Notes: generated from the letters alone by a model not told the origin. A stretch of DNA of 64,000 nucleotides from Thamnaconus septentrionalis (GCA_009823395.1 CM020503.1:5500001-5564000); one strand, 5' to 3'. Shown: positions 30,468 to 42,610, counted from the stretch's first letter. Program-made: numbers and translations.

Positions 30468-31505
30468 TCCTGCGGTCTTCTTCAAGCAGAAAGAGAAGGT
30501 TCCTCCTTGAGCCCTGTCGATGCTGTCTTAAGGCTCTGGCTTGTGTTACAGCTGCACGACCATTTCGCAGAACCTCAGAATGTCACTCTCACTTTCATCT
30601 CATCATAAGAGCCCGGAACGCGAGCACGGCTGTTCGTCCAGGCTGCCGGAGGCACAACAAGTCGCCGCTGGAAAACGCCAACGACCAACCCCCGGTGTGG
30701 ATTTAGGCTCAAACCTGTCCGGTACGTCCTTCCTTCGCCTCGGCAAACGGCTTCTGGGCTCCTGGCAGCTAACCGGCTACGCAACTTGGTATTCTCGTTT
30801 ACACAGTCAAATCTCGAAGAATTACGGGCATGGCAGCAAGCGAACTAAGCGAGCTAGCCTACTAGCTAACGTTGTAAGAAAGTTCTTCCGCTTTCGTATC
30901 CCGTCCACTTGCTTGTTAACTGTTGCCGGTGTGTAAATAGAAGAAACCAAAATTTGAAAAAAAAGGTCAAAAACACAAGTTGTTTTTGTAACTGCTTAAT
31001 TCTACGCGTACCGACGCTTGTTACAGAGGAGAGATAACGGTAAGCGCTTCACTTGTCGCCATTAGTAAAAAGCGCCGCCCTGTTTTGTGACGTCATCATA
31101 ATAACTAGAACCCGGAAGCGGAGCCTAAACGTCAACTATCCCAAATTCGGCCACAACGAAATGGTGAAGATTCTTCTCCTCGCTATTGCTAAATAAGGCG
31201 CAACTGTGAAGGATATGTTTTGCTCTCGAAAAACCTTATAGTGTGTCGTGTTGTATCAACGAACATTTCAAGCATCTAAAATTGCCTGTTTTAGCTGTTC
31301 TGCTGTGCAAGAAAGGCAAGTATTTGCAGCTGGGCTTTTATGGGAAGTGATTAATAGTAATGGTTGTTGTTGTTGTTGTTTTTGTTGTTTTTTTGTTTAC
31401 GTTATTCTGTTTTTAGTCTGTTATCTTTGTTTCCACAATACTACTCCCTGGATTTTCCTGCAGGCCATCGATGACCTTGCTGTCACTGTTGTGTGCCATC
31501 TGCAG
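30468..31505. promoter_or_regulatory. Divergent vcf1/amz2 promoter and 5' leaders
   Basis: About 1.04 kb separate the facing start codons. A full CRE palindrome TGACGTCA lies at 31088-31095 and an ETS-type CCGGAAG at 31112-31118, close together as in CpG-type bidirectional promoters. The amz2 leader probably starts after these and splices to an acceptor near 31463 (TTTTCCTGCAG). A possible GC donor (AAAGGCAAGT) lies near 31314. Exact transcript starts cannot be read from sequence. Confidence 0.6.
31161..31196 (+). other. Possible upstream ORF in the amz2 leader
   Basis: An ATG in good context (GAAATGG) opens an 11-codon frame, MVKILLLAIAK, then TAA. If the leader includes it, it could reduce amz2 translation. 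No homology is claimed. Confidence 0.35.
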
Positions 31506-34095
31506 ATGAAAGTGATCGAGCACTCTGTGGAGACTCTGAAAGCTGCTTTGGTCTCCAAACGTAGGGATCTGGTTAAACTTTACAAGGAGTACTCGGCAGA
31601 GGAGAAACGGTTTCTGGAGGAAGGGCTGCGGCCGGGAGAACCTGATGCTCTTTTCCAACTGATCACACTGCACTCTGACTCAGACTGGATCTCTGCTCAT
31701 CCTGAGCAGCCTCAGAACTTTGAGAGCTTCTACATGGACAGTCACCGCAGGACCCCCAGTGCAAGACACAACACTATTTATATTCAAACCATAGGTGAGT
31801 ATTTTTGCTCCTTATGTGGTCAATAGCACGCCAGCGCTACCAGTAGTCTTGCCACTCCAGTTTGTTTTTTACCTTCTAAAGTAAAAAAGACAAAACACCA
31901 GTTTACAACCAATCATCTTATAGTCTGTTTAGAAATATTAGGCGTGTGCAATAAGTTCTGTTGCATCTTTGTATTTTTGTGGAATGTCGACACACCACCT
32001 GCCTCGTGTGTTTTGCAGGATCCTTCGGTGAGGCTGGAGCCCGCACAGACCAGTACGTGGAGTGGCTCAGAGATTACTGCCAGGTCTTCTTTTATGGGCT
32101 TACTGTCAAGTTATTGCCAGCTGTCACTGTGGCTCAAACTGGATGCACCTTCAGGGTGAACAATAATTCACACAACCTTCAGATTCTCACAGGCAAGTTT
32201 GGACCACTCAGTGGAGGGGATTGGCTCAGTCAACTCAATGCAAATATAGAAAGAAATGTCTGCAAAACTTAAATTGAAATACACTCTATGATATGATATT
32301 GTAATTGCTATTAATTCTAGGTGACTTGCTACGATTCCTACAGACTAAGCAGCCAGAAGATGCTTTTTGCATTGTTGGTATTACAATGATCGACCTCTAC
32401 CCTAAAGAGTCATGGAACTTCGTCTTTGGACAAGCTTCTCTGAGCATGGGTATGGTTTTCTTGAATTGCCATTGCCGAAAGTGCTGTAAACTGCCCTGTA
32501 AAGCCAATATTATAAGAATATATAGGAATATAAGAAGGGATAATATCCTGCATTATAATATCAATCAAAGGGCAGCCACAATGAGGGAAATCCATGAACA
32601 TTTTTCTGCTTTTTGAATAGTGTAGTTCAATTGAACTACCACAAGATGGTGCCAAAGTACCGATGTTTTACTCAGCAGCGATTTCTTTGCTTGCCTGAAA
32701 GGTTCTCAGTCATCTAGGGGATGGTAGCGCTTGATTAGTTGAAGGCAACTGGACTGGTTTTACTACTGTCTTTGCTTGCAACATCTAATCGTGTGTCTTG
32801 TTCGGGTGCGTGCAGGAATGGGTGTTTTCAGCTTTGCCAGGTATGATGACAACTTCTACAGTGGAAGTTATGCCGGAACACTGAGGAGATCCATTAGACC
32901 CAAACAGGGCGACTACTCTGTGTTTGACGGCTATTACACTCCCCCCATCACTAGCACGCTGCTGATTCGTTCCTGCAAGGTTTCCATCAGATATATACCT
33001 CCTCAGCCAAAATGTTGGTGAATTTTTGAATTCTGGTGACCTGTCAGTCACCAGAACAACCTATTGTGAAATATTTCTTTGCAGACGATGACCCACGAGA
33101 TCGGCCACATATTTGGAATCAAGCATTGCCAGTGGTTGAACTGCGTCATGCAGGGCTCGAACCACCTGGAGGAATCTGATCGAAGACCTTTAGATTTCTG
33201 TCCAATTTGCCTTCGCAAGACACAGAGTGCAGTCGGCTTCAAAATAGCTGAAAGATACAAGGTACAGACGGCATTTCACAGGAGAAGAAATTTAAACCTA
33301 AAACTTTACTTACGGCGACACGGTGGCGCAGTGGTTAGCGCTGCTGCCTCACAGCAAGAAGGTCGTGGGTTCGATTCTGGGGCCCGGACCTGGGACCTTT
33401 CTGTGTGGAGTTTGCATGTTCTCCCTGTGTCTGCGTGGGTTCTCTCCGGGTTTTCCGGCTTCCTCCCACACTCCAAAAACATGCATGTGAGGTCAATTGA
33501 ACATTCTAAATTGTCCGTAGGTGTGCATGTGAGTGTGAATGGTTGTTTGTCTCTATGTGGCCCTGCGATGAACTGGCGACTTGTCCAGGGTGTACCCTGC
33601 TTTCGCCCTAAGACAGCTGGGATAGGCTCCAGCAGACCCCCGTGACCCTGAATTGGAATAAGCGGGTATAGAAGATGAATGAATGAATGAATGAACTTTA
33701 CTTACTTGTTTTTAAAGTGTGCTTTGTTGTGCTGTCTCATACATTAGCAGTACCTTCCTCCTTGGTACTGGATCTTCTGTTTTGAGAGCTATTACTATTA
33801 ACTACAAGTTCAAGCAAATTAGCTTTCGCTTTTGTGGACATTCTGCTTTAATAGAAGGTGGATTCCCTTCCCGTTGACATACAGCTCTTACCAGAAGTAG
33901 AAAAAAAAATGCATGTCTAACTTAGAATTGATCTGTCTTCAACAGGCCTTACTGCAGTGGATGGAGGAGGATCAAACTTCCATCCCAAAGGCCTCTTCCT
34001 GTCAATCTGACCCTCCCTTCCCCAAACCCACTGAGGCTTTTCACACCTCCAAGCTGTGGCTTCGCAAGTGTCTAGACATACTAGACAAAACGTGA
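31506..34095 (+). CDS. amz2: Archaemetzincin-2, zinc metalloprotease family
   Basis: Archaemetzincin family; reported to have weak aminopeptidase-like activity in vitro, with its cellular role unclear. Exons: 31506-31794, 32019-32192, 32321-32449, 32816-32979, 33085-33261, 33946-34095. Phases join to give 360 residues, the same as human AMZ2. The zinc site HEIGHIFGIKHC occupies residues 256-267, with Glu257 as the catalytic base. The downstream Cys, Met and CPIC positions of the archaemetzincin signature follow (NCVMQGSNHLEESDRRP, then FCPICL). Intron 2 is GC-AG. A SINE lies in intron 5. The ATG begins MKVIEHSVETLK, like human MQIIRHSEQTLK. It is convergent with slc16a6. Confidence 0.95.
32193..32320 (+). 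other. amz2: GC-AG intron 2 of amz2
   Basis: Exon 2 ends ACAG and the intron starts GCAAGT; the acceptor is TTCTAG at 32320. The junction restores the codon for Gly in ILTGDLLRFL. No nearby GT keeps the frame. Confidence 0.85.
33313..33693 (+). mobile_element. tRNA-derived SINE, complete, with target duplication
   Basis: The head has Pol III promoter boxes: an A-box-like TGGCGCAGTGGTTAGC and a B box GGTTCGATTC. A body of common teleost type follows (TTTCTGTGTGGAGTTTGCATG, GATAGGCTCCAGCAGAC) and then a GAAT repeat tail. Perfect 11-bp duplications AACTTTACTTA flank it at 33302-33312 and 33694-33704. It is an insertion in amz2 intron 5. Confidence 0.88.
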
Positions 34096-34231
34096 TCTTT
34101 GGAGTTTAAGATCACAATTTCCGGCCAGTGGAGCAGCTTGGCACAATTAAATATGCCATAAACACTATAGAGCACAATAGAGCATTTGCATGAAGATGAA
34201 CTTTTGCACATGTGAGGTGACCTCAAGGCAA

Positions 34232-34237
34232 AATAAA
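34232..34237 (+). terminator. amz2: amz2 polyadenylation signal
   Basis: AATAAA 137 bp past the TGA stop at 34093-34095. Confidence 0.7.
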
Positions 34238-34239
34238 CA

Positions 34240-35150
34240 CTAAGCTCAGGTGTAAACAGAAAACAGGTGCTCTTGACACAAAGGGTAGATTACCATCTAC
34301 GTCTGTGTCTGTTGTTCATTTTCTGAAAAGAGGAACAAGCAAAATAAGGCAAGAATGTATTTTCCTTATTCTAGGGGAGTTGAAAAGTTTGTTTTGTTAG
34401 AGAACATTGGTAAGTTAACACTGGGACTTTTTTGTCTCATACCTTTTAAATTAAAATATGGTGAGAAAATAAGACAGGTGTAACTTTTTCATTCGTATAG
34501 TTACAGACTAACTGGCCTATCAATATTTTCTGAATGAACAGTTTTATGGAATAACACAAACAGGGGGGTTAATAATTCTAGCCTCAACTGTTTCTGTAAA
34601 TAGTAGGGAAAAAACAGCTTTTGACAGGATCAGATCACAGATTTGTTTTTTTATGATTGAACAGAAATTCATTACAAAACATTTGACATCTCATACTGTA
34701 ACAGTACATCATCTACTAGGTAACAGCTGGATTAAATAAAAATGTTTGATTGTACAGAATTTGCCCTGAGATTGTTGCATCTCTATTCTGCTACAACAAA
34801 ACAAAGAGTCAGTACAACTCAATGTAGTGTATTTTTGTGGTGTAGTGTATTTTCCCCCCCAGTTATAGCAGCATTGGTAATCAGCGCCTAATCTGTTAAA
34901 AAAAAAAATTCTGCTAAAATCAAAACTTATTGACAGCGGTCTGTTAACACTGGATTGCTCCTGGTCACCACAAGCACATTTGTGGCAAATGTCCAGCAAT
35001 CTTCTGGTTAAATTTCTAAAGATTCCTGCCAGTGCTAAAATCTATAAATGCCAACTAGCATTTAAATTTGGTCTCTACTGTAATCAAGTTTATTCAGCAT
35101 TCACAGGCTGTGGTCTTAAGATGCCTTTCTACCTCAAGGCAGCTTGACGG
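34240..35150. other. Intergenic sequence between amz2 and slc16a6
   Basis: AT-rich sequence between two convergent genes. I see no exon or clear repeat up to the MITE that begins at 35161. Confidence 0.5.
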
Positions 35151-35160
35151 TGACACATCT

Positions 35161-35763
35161 ACTGAAGAGGATTAGCGCCACAAGAACAGGACGAAATTTA
35201 GATAGAAGTTTCCAATTCGAGAATAAAGTTGAAATTTCAAGATTAAAGTCCGAATTTTGAGAATAACATTGAAGTAAAAATATTATTTTGCGAATAAAAT
35301 CAAAATAATTCTGCAATTAATGTCAACATGAAGTCAAAATGTCGAGAATAAAGTCAAAAGTCTCTGCGCACAAGTCTAGTGGAAAAATTCTGTATACACC
35401 AGTTTCCTGATTACTGCGGGTGAATCTTGTGGGATACACCAGTTTTCGGCAGTTTACTTTTAAATGTGGGTAAGTGGGTTAATCCACCATCCATGTCATT
35501 CATCTCGAAATTTCCACTTCATTCACAAAATGTCCACTTTATTTGCGTCAACGGTATTCATGAAATTTCTACTTTATTCACGAAATTTAATATTTTTTTA
35601 CATCGACTATTCACGAAATGTCATCTTTTTTACATCTACTTTTTTGACAAAATTTTGACTTTATTCACAAAATTTCAACTTGAAACTCAAAATGAAAACT
35701 TAAATAAAAATCTCCTTCCTGTAATATTTTTTTCTCTTCTTGTGGCTCTAATCTACTTTCCGT
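35161..35763. mobile_element. Non-autonomous hAT-like MITE, copy 2, in the slc16a6 3' UTR
   Basis: Same family as copy 1: ends share GATTAG and GCCACAAGAA. Perfect 8-bp duplications ACACATCT flank it at 35153-35160 and 35764-35771. The slc16a6 stop codon (35784-35786) is only about 20 bp away, so the element occupies the start of that gene's 3' UTR. On the slc16a6 strand it offers AATAAA at 35660-35665, 35573-35578 and 35538-35543. Confidence 0.85.
35660..35665 (-). terminator. slc16a6: Candidate slc16a6 polyadenylation signal inside the MITE
   Basis: First minus-strand AATAAA I noticed after the slc16a6 stop, about 120 nt downstream and within the transposon. Two more follow within 130 nt. 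Actual use is inferred. Confidence 0.4.
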
Positions 35764-35783
35764 ACACATCTGATCTTGATGGC

Positions 35784-38700
35784 TCAGGCAAAACTTATAA
35801 CCTTGGCACTTTCTGTGGTGTCAGGCTGCTTGTTGATAAGGCCGACTGCTGCGTGCTCATCAGTTCTCTCCTCAAGTATCTGTTCTGCAATCGGTTCCCG
35901 GATGTCCTCCTTCCAGTGGTGCGTGTCTTCTGGTTGTTGTGGAGTCCTGCCCTTGCAGAGTAATCCTCTCTTTGCGGGTCGCACCAGACCCAGAAACACA
36001 GCGCTAATGGCCATCCCGGCAGCACAGAAGTAAAAGGCAGTTCCGTAGTTGTTGGTCTTGTCCACCAGCAGGCCTGACAAATGATACAACAGTATTAAAA
36101 AGGGAGTCTTAAAAGGGCCACGACCTTTAAAAATAAAACGTTATTGCTAATTTAAAGTGTGCTACCCTTAAAGCTGACAAGCTCTCAAGCAGTGACACAG
36201 CACCCCTGGCTGGCCTGGCTTCAAACAGTATAACTTGGCAGGACTGCATCTTAAAAAAAAAAAAGCCTGTCCAGTGCTTCCTCCCCTCCTCTCCCCTCTC
36301 CGGCGTGTTTGCAATTGCAAGCACCCAGAAGGGAGTTAACCAGCCAGCCTCATACCACCTGACAAGCGGTGTCGATGTCGGTGTGGGAAGTGTCGCCTAT
36401 TATGCCAGGACAGCTGGGGCGAATGTGTGACACTTGCAAGGGAACTATTCTCCCTGTTTTCCAGTCAAGGAATCATAAGAGAATGTTTGAAACCTAAAGG
36501 AAGAAATTCTGGCGATACAGTGGTGCAGTGGTCAGCACTGTCGCCTCACAGATGAAGGTCACGGGTTCGATTCCTTGGCCTGGGGTCTTTCTGTGTGGAG
36601 TTTGCATGTTCTACCTGTGTCTGCGTGGGTTCTTTCCGGGTTCTCCAGCTCCTTCCCACAGTCCAAAAACATGCATGTGAGGTGAATTGGGAACTCTAAA
36701 TTGTCCTTAGGTTTGTGTGTGAGAGCGAATGGCTGTTTGTCTTTCTATGTCGCCCTAACTGGCAACTTGTCCAGGGTGTCACCCGGCCTTCACGCCATGA
36801 CAGCTGGGAGAGGCTCCAGCAGACCCTCGCAACCCTGAGTGCAGGAACAAGCGGGTATTGAAAATGGATGGAAGAAATTCATTCTTTGTGTAAAAAAAAA
36901 AGTGGTTATGGCAAATTGTGGACAGATCAGATGAATCCAGTTTTAGCTAGACCAGGTCTGCTTTTGGATTTAGTTCCACTATAGAGACAACAGGGATGTG
37001 TCATCTACCTTTGTGAGGGTTAAAAACAACAGTGGACTCCTTTCTTACCTCCAAGTGGGGGTCCGGCCAGTCCAGCGAAGCTCTGAATGTACACGTAGAC
37101 GCCGGCCGCTGAAGACATCCTGTCTATGCCCACCACGTCGTCCTCAGCCAGCATCGGGATGTGGGTGCACGCCAGCGTTCCCATGGTGAAACCGTACACG
37201 GCGCAGCAGACAGCCAGACCGTAGAACTCGGTGACCAGGGTAAATCCCAGCAGGTCCACTCCCATGACGACGACACACACCAGCAGCACCAGGAGCTTCT
37301 TGTCCATCAGGCGCCTCCGGGACAGGATCCACCCGATGCAGAAGCGGCCGAAGATCTCAGCCACGGCCATGGCAGACAGCATGTAGGTGGCACGTTCCCG
37401 CTCCACACCGCGGCTCACGCTCAGCTCAATGACGTAGAGAGGCGGGGCCAAGAAGCCGATGGTGGCGAAGAGTCCGAATAGGGAGTAGAGGATGAAGCTG
37501 GGCTCTTTGAGGATGCTGACATCCAGAAGTTTGGACATTCTAAAAGGTCCCGTCCCACCATCTGTCTTGATTTCCTTTTCATTTATCTTTTGATTTTCTG
37601 CTACTACCTTCTTTTCCTCTTTTTCCTCAGGCTTTCTGACCCCTAGTGAACTGTTTTCAACAGAAGCCACTTTCGTCCCCAAGATTTCCTCTCCGTCCTG
37701 CAGGATGGTTTCCTGTGGGCTGCTGCCGTTCTTCAGAGACTGGACGGCGGAGTCTTCAGTGCTCACAGAGCATCCGGTCAACTCATTTTCTGCACTGTGG
37801 GAGGTATCGCTCGTCACACAGTCTTGTCTGTCCGTGCCCTCTTGCATGCTAAGAGCTTCGTGCTCTTTCGGGGATAAGATGTCCTCGGTCTCCCGGGGTT
37901 TGATGATGATTGGCCGCAGCAGAGCACCACAGATGACGATGGAGCCTTGGAATGCTCCCAGCAGGGCCATGCTGCGCCGCCAGCCAATGTGGTCTCTCAG
38001 AGCAGAAAAGGCTGCAAAAGAATTAGATTGAAGATCTATGTGAATGTAACTCGGAACCAAATGCTGTGCAGAAAGTACTTCAAATTCACCCAAAACTGCA
38101 ATCAGAATAGATTTCAAAACTCTGTTTGGCTCATTGCGTACTTATAAAATGTGATGCTGGTTCTTGTATTTAAAGCTCAGGCGAACTCATATTTACATTT
38201 TAAGTTGAATTTAAATGCTTTTTGGGAGCTTGCTAAGGCCATCTTATTATCATTGAACGTACAAATATTTTCAGTGCTGGCCGTCACCACTTGTTCTAGT
38301 TTCAAACACACCAAGGCCGCGATAGTGACTGTCACCACTAAGCAGTGGTGCTTCATTGACAAAATAGTCTGCAGATTCAAGAATGGGTTAAGAAAAGAGG
38401 TGAGGGCTCTGTGCCAACAGATGATTAATATTATGAGCACAAGATGACTTTGCTTTCATCTGATGCTGGCTGCAATTAAAAACTGATGGTGTTTGCACCC
38501 TCGCTGGCAAGAGGATCAACGCAGTATCAATGGCATCGTCACAGTGAAAAGGATGTAGACGTGGCGGAATTTAATTACTCTGGTTTTCTCAAAAGTTTTA
38601 ATTATTGGAAATGTGAAAAATGTCAGGTACAAGTATGAAACAGTTTAAAAAAAAACAAATTAGTTAACTTAATTAAATGCTGAGCAAATGTTTATGTTTC

Positions 38701-40140
38701 TATTATTTTTCATTTCAAAGAACTACAAGTCTCTTTGCACATCAATGCCACTTGGTTCCTAACAAGGGCACAAAACTCTAAACAATAACAAGAATGCTGA
38801 ATAATGTGACTGGAAATCTTTCCATTGACCTCCACAGGAGGTCCTTGTAGGAGACATTTAATCTAACTGCACATACAAGGTTGTCTGAAAAAGAAAAAAA
38901 AAACAATTACTTTACAAATTTACAGAGAAATAATTATTCTCCAAAAACTGGATCAACGAAGTAATTTTGGTGACCGTTTACAGTAAGACTAACGTTACTC
39001 ATATAACATTTAAATGACTAAGTCAGTGAGTAAATGAATCCTGAAGTCCAGTTTGAGCAATTTAAACTGGTTGTTGTTACAGTGACACTGATGCTACACA
39101 CAGATCTTGAAAGCCATATGATCAGCAGTTTTGATGTTAGACAATAAAAAGGAAACACCACAGTAAAGTTGCTCTTCAACGTTTTGGATGCAACAATAGT
39201 GCTAGTATTAGTCTATTAATGTTAGTGCTATATGCATTATTCTTCATGTATCAAAGTGTATTGTTAAGAATGATGTTATACATTAAATGTTTGGACAAGC
39301 TTAGGATGCAATGTCGTGGCCAACGGCACCGCGATATATCATAATATTGACATCAATCTTCACATAGAAATGTGTTGGATACACTGCTGTTTCCAAAGGT
39401 GTTGCATTGCCCTTTATGTACAGTATCTCAAGCGCCCTCTCACCTGGTGCCAGTGCAAACATGGACAGGGACTCCCCAGTGGAAGCCAGAGCTGTGACCA
39501 GCGACCGTCGACGGGTGAAGTACTGTGAAAGAATAGTTACGGTGGGCAGGAATGTCAGGCAGTAGCCTAATCCTGCAAAGTCAAAAGACGGGCGCTTTTT
39601 TAAATCCAGTTTCTACAAACAAGCCTGGATTTACACTTTAGAGAGAGACAAATAAAAACAATGAATTACCTGCGACTAAGCCGTAGGTTAGGTACATTTG
39701 ACTGACGGACGAGGTAAAGCTGGTGGCGATGGTTCCGATGGAAATAAGCGATCCCCCAACCATGACAACAAACTGGAATCCAAAGCGGGACGTCAGAACC
39801 GAGGAGAGAGGACCTGCAGACCCGGAGGAGACCTAAATGGTCCGACAACTCTTCTAACTTCATTTTATGTCAGCGCCATTGCGTTCACAGTCATCTACTC
39901 ACCATTGAATGTCATGACAAACACACAGATGGAAACGATCCAGAGGACCCGACTGTTGGTCTCCCCAAACTCCGTCATGAGGTCCTGAAGGAAGATGCCG
40001 AAGCTCTTGATGGTGCCGTAGGTGAAGACCTCCACCAGGAAGAAGGCCACGGCCACCACCCACCCCCAGCCTCCGTCGGGCGCTTCCGAGTACACATTGG
40101 GACCCAGGAATCGTGGCCTCTTCTCCCCACACAGTGCCAT
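35784..40140 (-). CDS. slc16a6: Monocarboxylate transporter 7 (SLC16A6)
   Basis: MFS-type plasma-membrane transporter. Zebrafish slc16a6a exports beta-hydroxybutyrate from liver, and taurine transport is reported for the mammalian protein. Coding exons on the minus strand: 39903-40140, 39670-39813, 39444-39572, 37049-38011, 35784-36073. Phases join to give 587 residues, longer than human (523), mainly in the acidic cytosolic loop between TM6 and TM7. The MCT signature PDGGWGWVV lies at residues 21-29 in TM1. [19 protein letters not shown] lies in the C-terminal half. The ATG follows an acceptor-like CCACAAG, so 5' UTR exons upstream are likely. Whether this is the a or b teleost copy is not settled. 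An AATAAA-bearing MITE follows the stop. Confidence 0.93.
36510..36869 (+). mobile_element. tRNA-derived SINE, second complete copy
   Basis: Same family as the copy at 33313, with A-box-like TGGTGCAGTGGTCAGC and B box GGTTCGATTC. It is flanked by perfect 11-bp duplications GGAAGAAATTC at 36499-36509 and 36870-36880. It lies in the last slc16a6 intron, antisense to that gene. Confidence 0.85.
38012..39443. other. slc16a6 intron 3
   Basis: A 1.4-kb AT-rich intron. I see no exon, RNA gene or recognisable repeat in it. Confidence 0.5.
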
Positions 40141-41139
40141 TCCTTGTGGAAAGAAATGATAGCAGTCAGTGGCTGGAAAAGGAGGATTTAAATGAAGACT
40201 ATTGAGCAACGTTGTTTTTTTTTTTTTTAACTTAAAACACAAGTATTAAGACACTGACTGATTACTCATTTATAGATAAAGAAACTTTGAAATTTTATTT
40301 GCCCGCAGTCACATCTCACATCAATTTGTGAAGCAACCAGCTAAATGTTCTGATAGCTAACACTCATTCACTTTAATACGTTCAACTACAACAATTTAAT
40401 ACACACATTTAACACGTATCGCGCAGCCCGTGACTGCCGTGGTTAAATGGGGAGATTCGACAATGCAGTTTTTGAGAATTAATTTAAAAATGTAACATCT
40501 GGGAGAAAAGTGTCACTGTTACACACAGAGATACTGAGGGGAAACATGATGCTGTAGCACGGTAGACAAGATGCACAACAAAAAAATATGAGCTCCTCGT
40601 CCTACCCTGAGGCAGACGATATGGAGCTCCTCACCATAAGCTCAACCTTTGTAAGAATTCATTTGTTCCAACCTCTATCAAATTCTTAAACAACGCTGCT
40701 TGATGCCAAAGATTGTGCCATAATGTTTTACAGGGTTATTTTATAGCGATTTAATGATGGTGATCTTTTAGCAGTTTGTCGTCATTGTGCCTGTCAAGGG
40801 ATTTAAGACGCAGTTGCTGAGTCCATGAATGATTTCCCTAAGCGGGACACTAAAGTTTACCGTATAGTAAAAAGAGCTGGTTTCATCCACAGCAGTGGCC
40901 ACATAAAACCGCCTTAAATTATTAATGGGTGGACACTCCAGTAGTGACATGCCAGCAACCCCCCTCCAGGGAGCTCCCTCCAGGAACGTGCAGTGTCCAT
41001 ACAATTCCCTTCAATAAGGAAACATTTGTATGAACGATGAATGCCTCACTTGTTGTTTGTATGTGTCCCATGTTCAGTCTGATTCACAGAGTTTGGATTT
41101 TGGGAGCTCGGAGCTGTGGGGGTTGGACTTGAGGAGTTC

Positions 41140-41507
41140 TAGATGAGGGGTGAGCAAACTTTTTGACTGGTGGGCCACAATGTGTTGTAAAAATAGAGGG
41201 GCAGGAGCAGATGGATGGAGTGGTCTGGTGAGCCACCTCATAGGAGAAAAAAATATATATGTAATGGGATATGTAGACATGTCTTCAATGTCTATTTAAA
41301 CTGAACAAAAGCGTTACAACAAAATATGTCTTAAGAAACCCACGGTATTTAGCTCTTATTGAAATTACTCTTAAAACACTGAAAAATGGATGAAGTGCAG
41401 CTATTTCATTACTTATCATTCATACAATTTCTTCAAGTTCGTTGGGCCGGATAAGAAAGTTTAACGGGCCGCCTATGGCCCCCGGGCCTTCGTTTGCCCT
41501 TGCCTGG
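41140..41507. mobile_element. hAT/Charlie-type short element
   Basis: The left end reads AGGGGTGAGCAAACTTTTTG. The right end reversed reads AAGGGCAAACGAAGGCCC, with GGGCC-rich flanks on both sides. This inverted pattern is typical of short hAT derivatives. It has no open frame. Confidence 0.5.
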
Positions 41508-42565
41508 TCTATGTATTTCCCATGTTGAGTAGGAAAAGAGGTGGGGGGTGATTTGGGTGGTGGGCTGTCCGCGTGTGGCTGACGTAATGCCTTGTTCTCA
41601 TCCGCGGCGTCTCGTGCGTCCGTCCTTCCGGCAACCACCAGGATGTTGTTGTTTTTGTTTTGTTTTTAAACTTGTTTAAAACCAGTAACACAATCTCTCG
41701 CGGACTTTATCATCGTCGTCTAGTCTGTCGTGATTCTTTGCCAGCCGGTTATTTTCTGTGCACACGTGTCTCGCTGCCCGCGCCGCGTCCCCCGGAGCGA
41801 GCTCAAGCTCGCGCAAAGTTTGTTGTTTCAATGTGCGCGTCGGTTCCGTCTCACCTGCGTGTGTGCAGTGTCACTCCCCTCGGTCGCCGGTACGAATCCC
41901 GCCTGAGTCACGCGCCGCCGACGCAGAGGTAAGGTTACTCGTGCATGGTGTTGTTGGCGCTCGAGCTGCGGCTCGTGCTTCGGGACAACTGGTGCGCTTT
42001 CATGACCCGCTCGCTCGCTCCCCTCCTTGACGTGAGGAGGGGGCGGGCGGGCACGTGTGATCTGGTTACAACCAGTTACGTATGTCCCGGCCGCGTGCTG
42101 CACGCGCTGAGGAAGCAGCAGTTGGTGAGAAGAGAAACTTGGCCGTGAATCGACGCCTAAAAATCGCTCGTAACAACCCAGTGGGTCTTGTAAGGTCACA
42201 CCTGGTCCTTAGCCTTCAGACATGCTGCTGCACGTGAATGCGATTTTCGTGTAATACCCCGTGTTCAGGTTGTGGCACAATCACGGAATTAGTCTCGACA
42301 TTATTATTATTTTACTTTGCTCGATACAAGTAAGCACGTCTTTCGGTAGAGGAATAAACACTTCCCGGCTACTTACTCCACTGATTCTGAATGACATATA
42401 GATGTGAAATCATGATGTCATTGCATGCATCCCTCTGTTGGATACCTACTGTAGCAACTATACTGTTATATTGGTGTTGGATGCTGTCAAGTGCATATGT
42501 TCTGTAAGTTCCTACCTGTCTTGTTCCCTGAATGCACCTTGAGAGTTGGGCTAAGCCGCTAAGGC

Positions 42566-42610
42566 AGGGGTCACCAACTTTTTTGGCACTGGGAGCTACT
42601 TCATGGGTCC
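42566..42610 (+). mobile_element. One end of a hAT-like element
   Basis: CAGGGGTCACCAACTTTTTT, then a GGCAC/GGAGCTAC context, matches the usual start of short vertebrate hAT elements. I could not find the other end, so this is a fragment. Confidence 0.4.

Noticed and set aside
30468..30485. Upstream extension of vcf1 (KKTAG before the ATG)
   Set aside because: It would need a TTG start; the ATG at 30467 is the first proper start.
33313..33390. A tRNA gene
   Set aside because: It has A- and B-box-like motifs but continues into a SINE body and tail with target duplications; no proper cloverleaf was seen.
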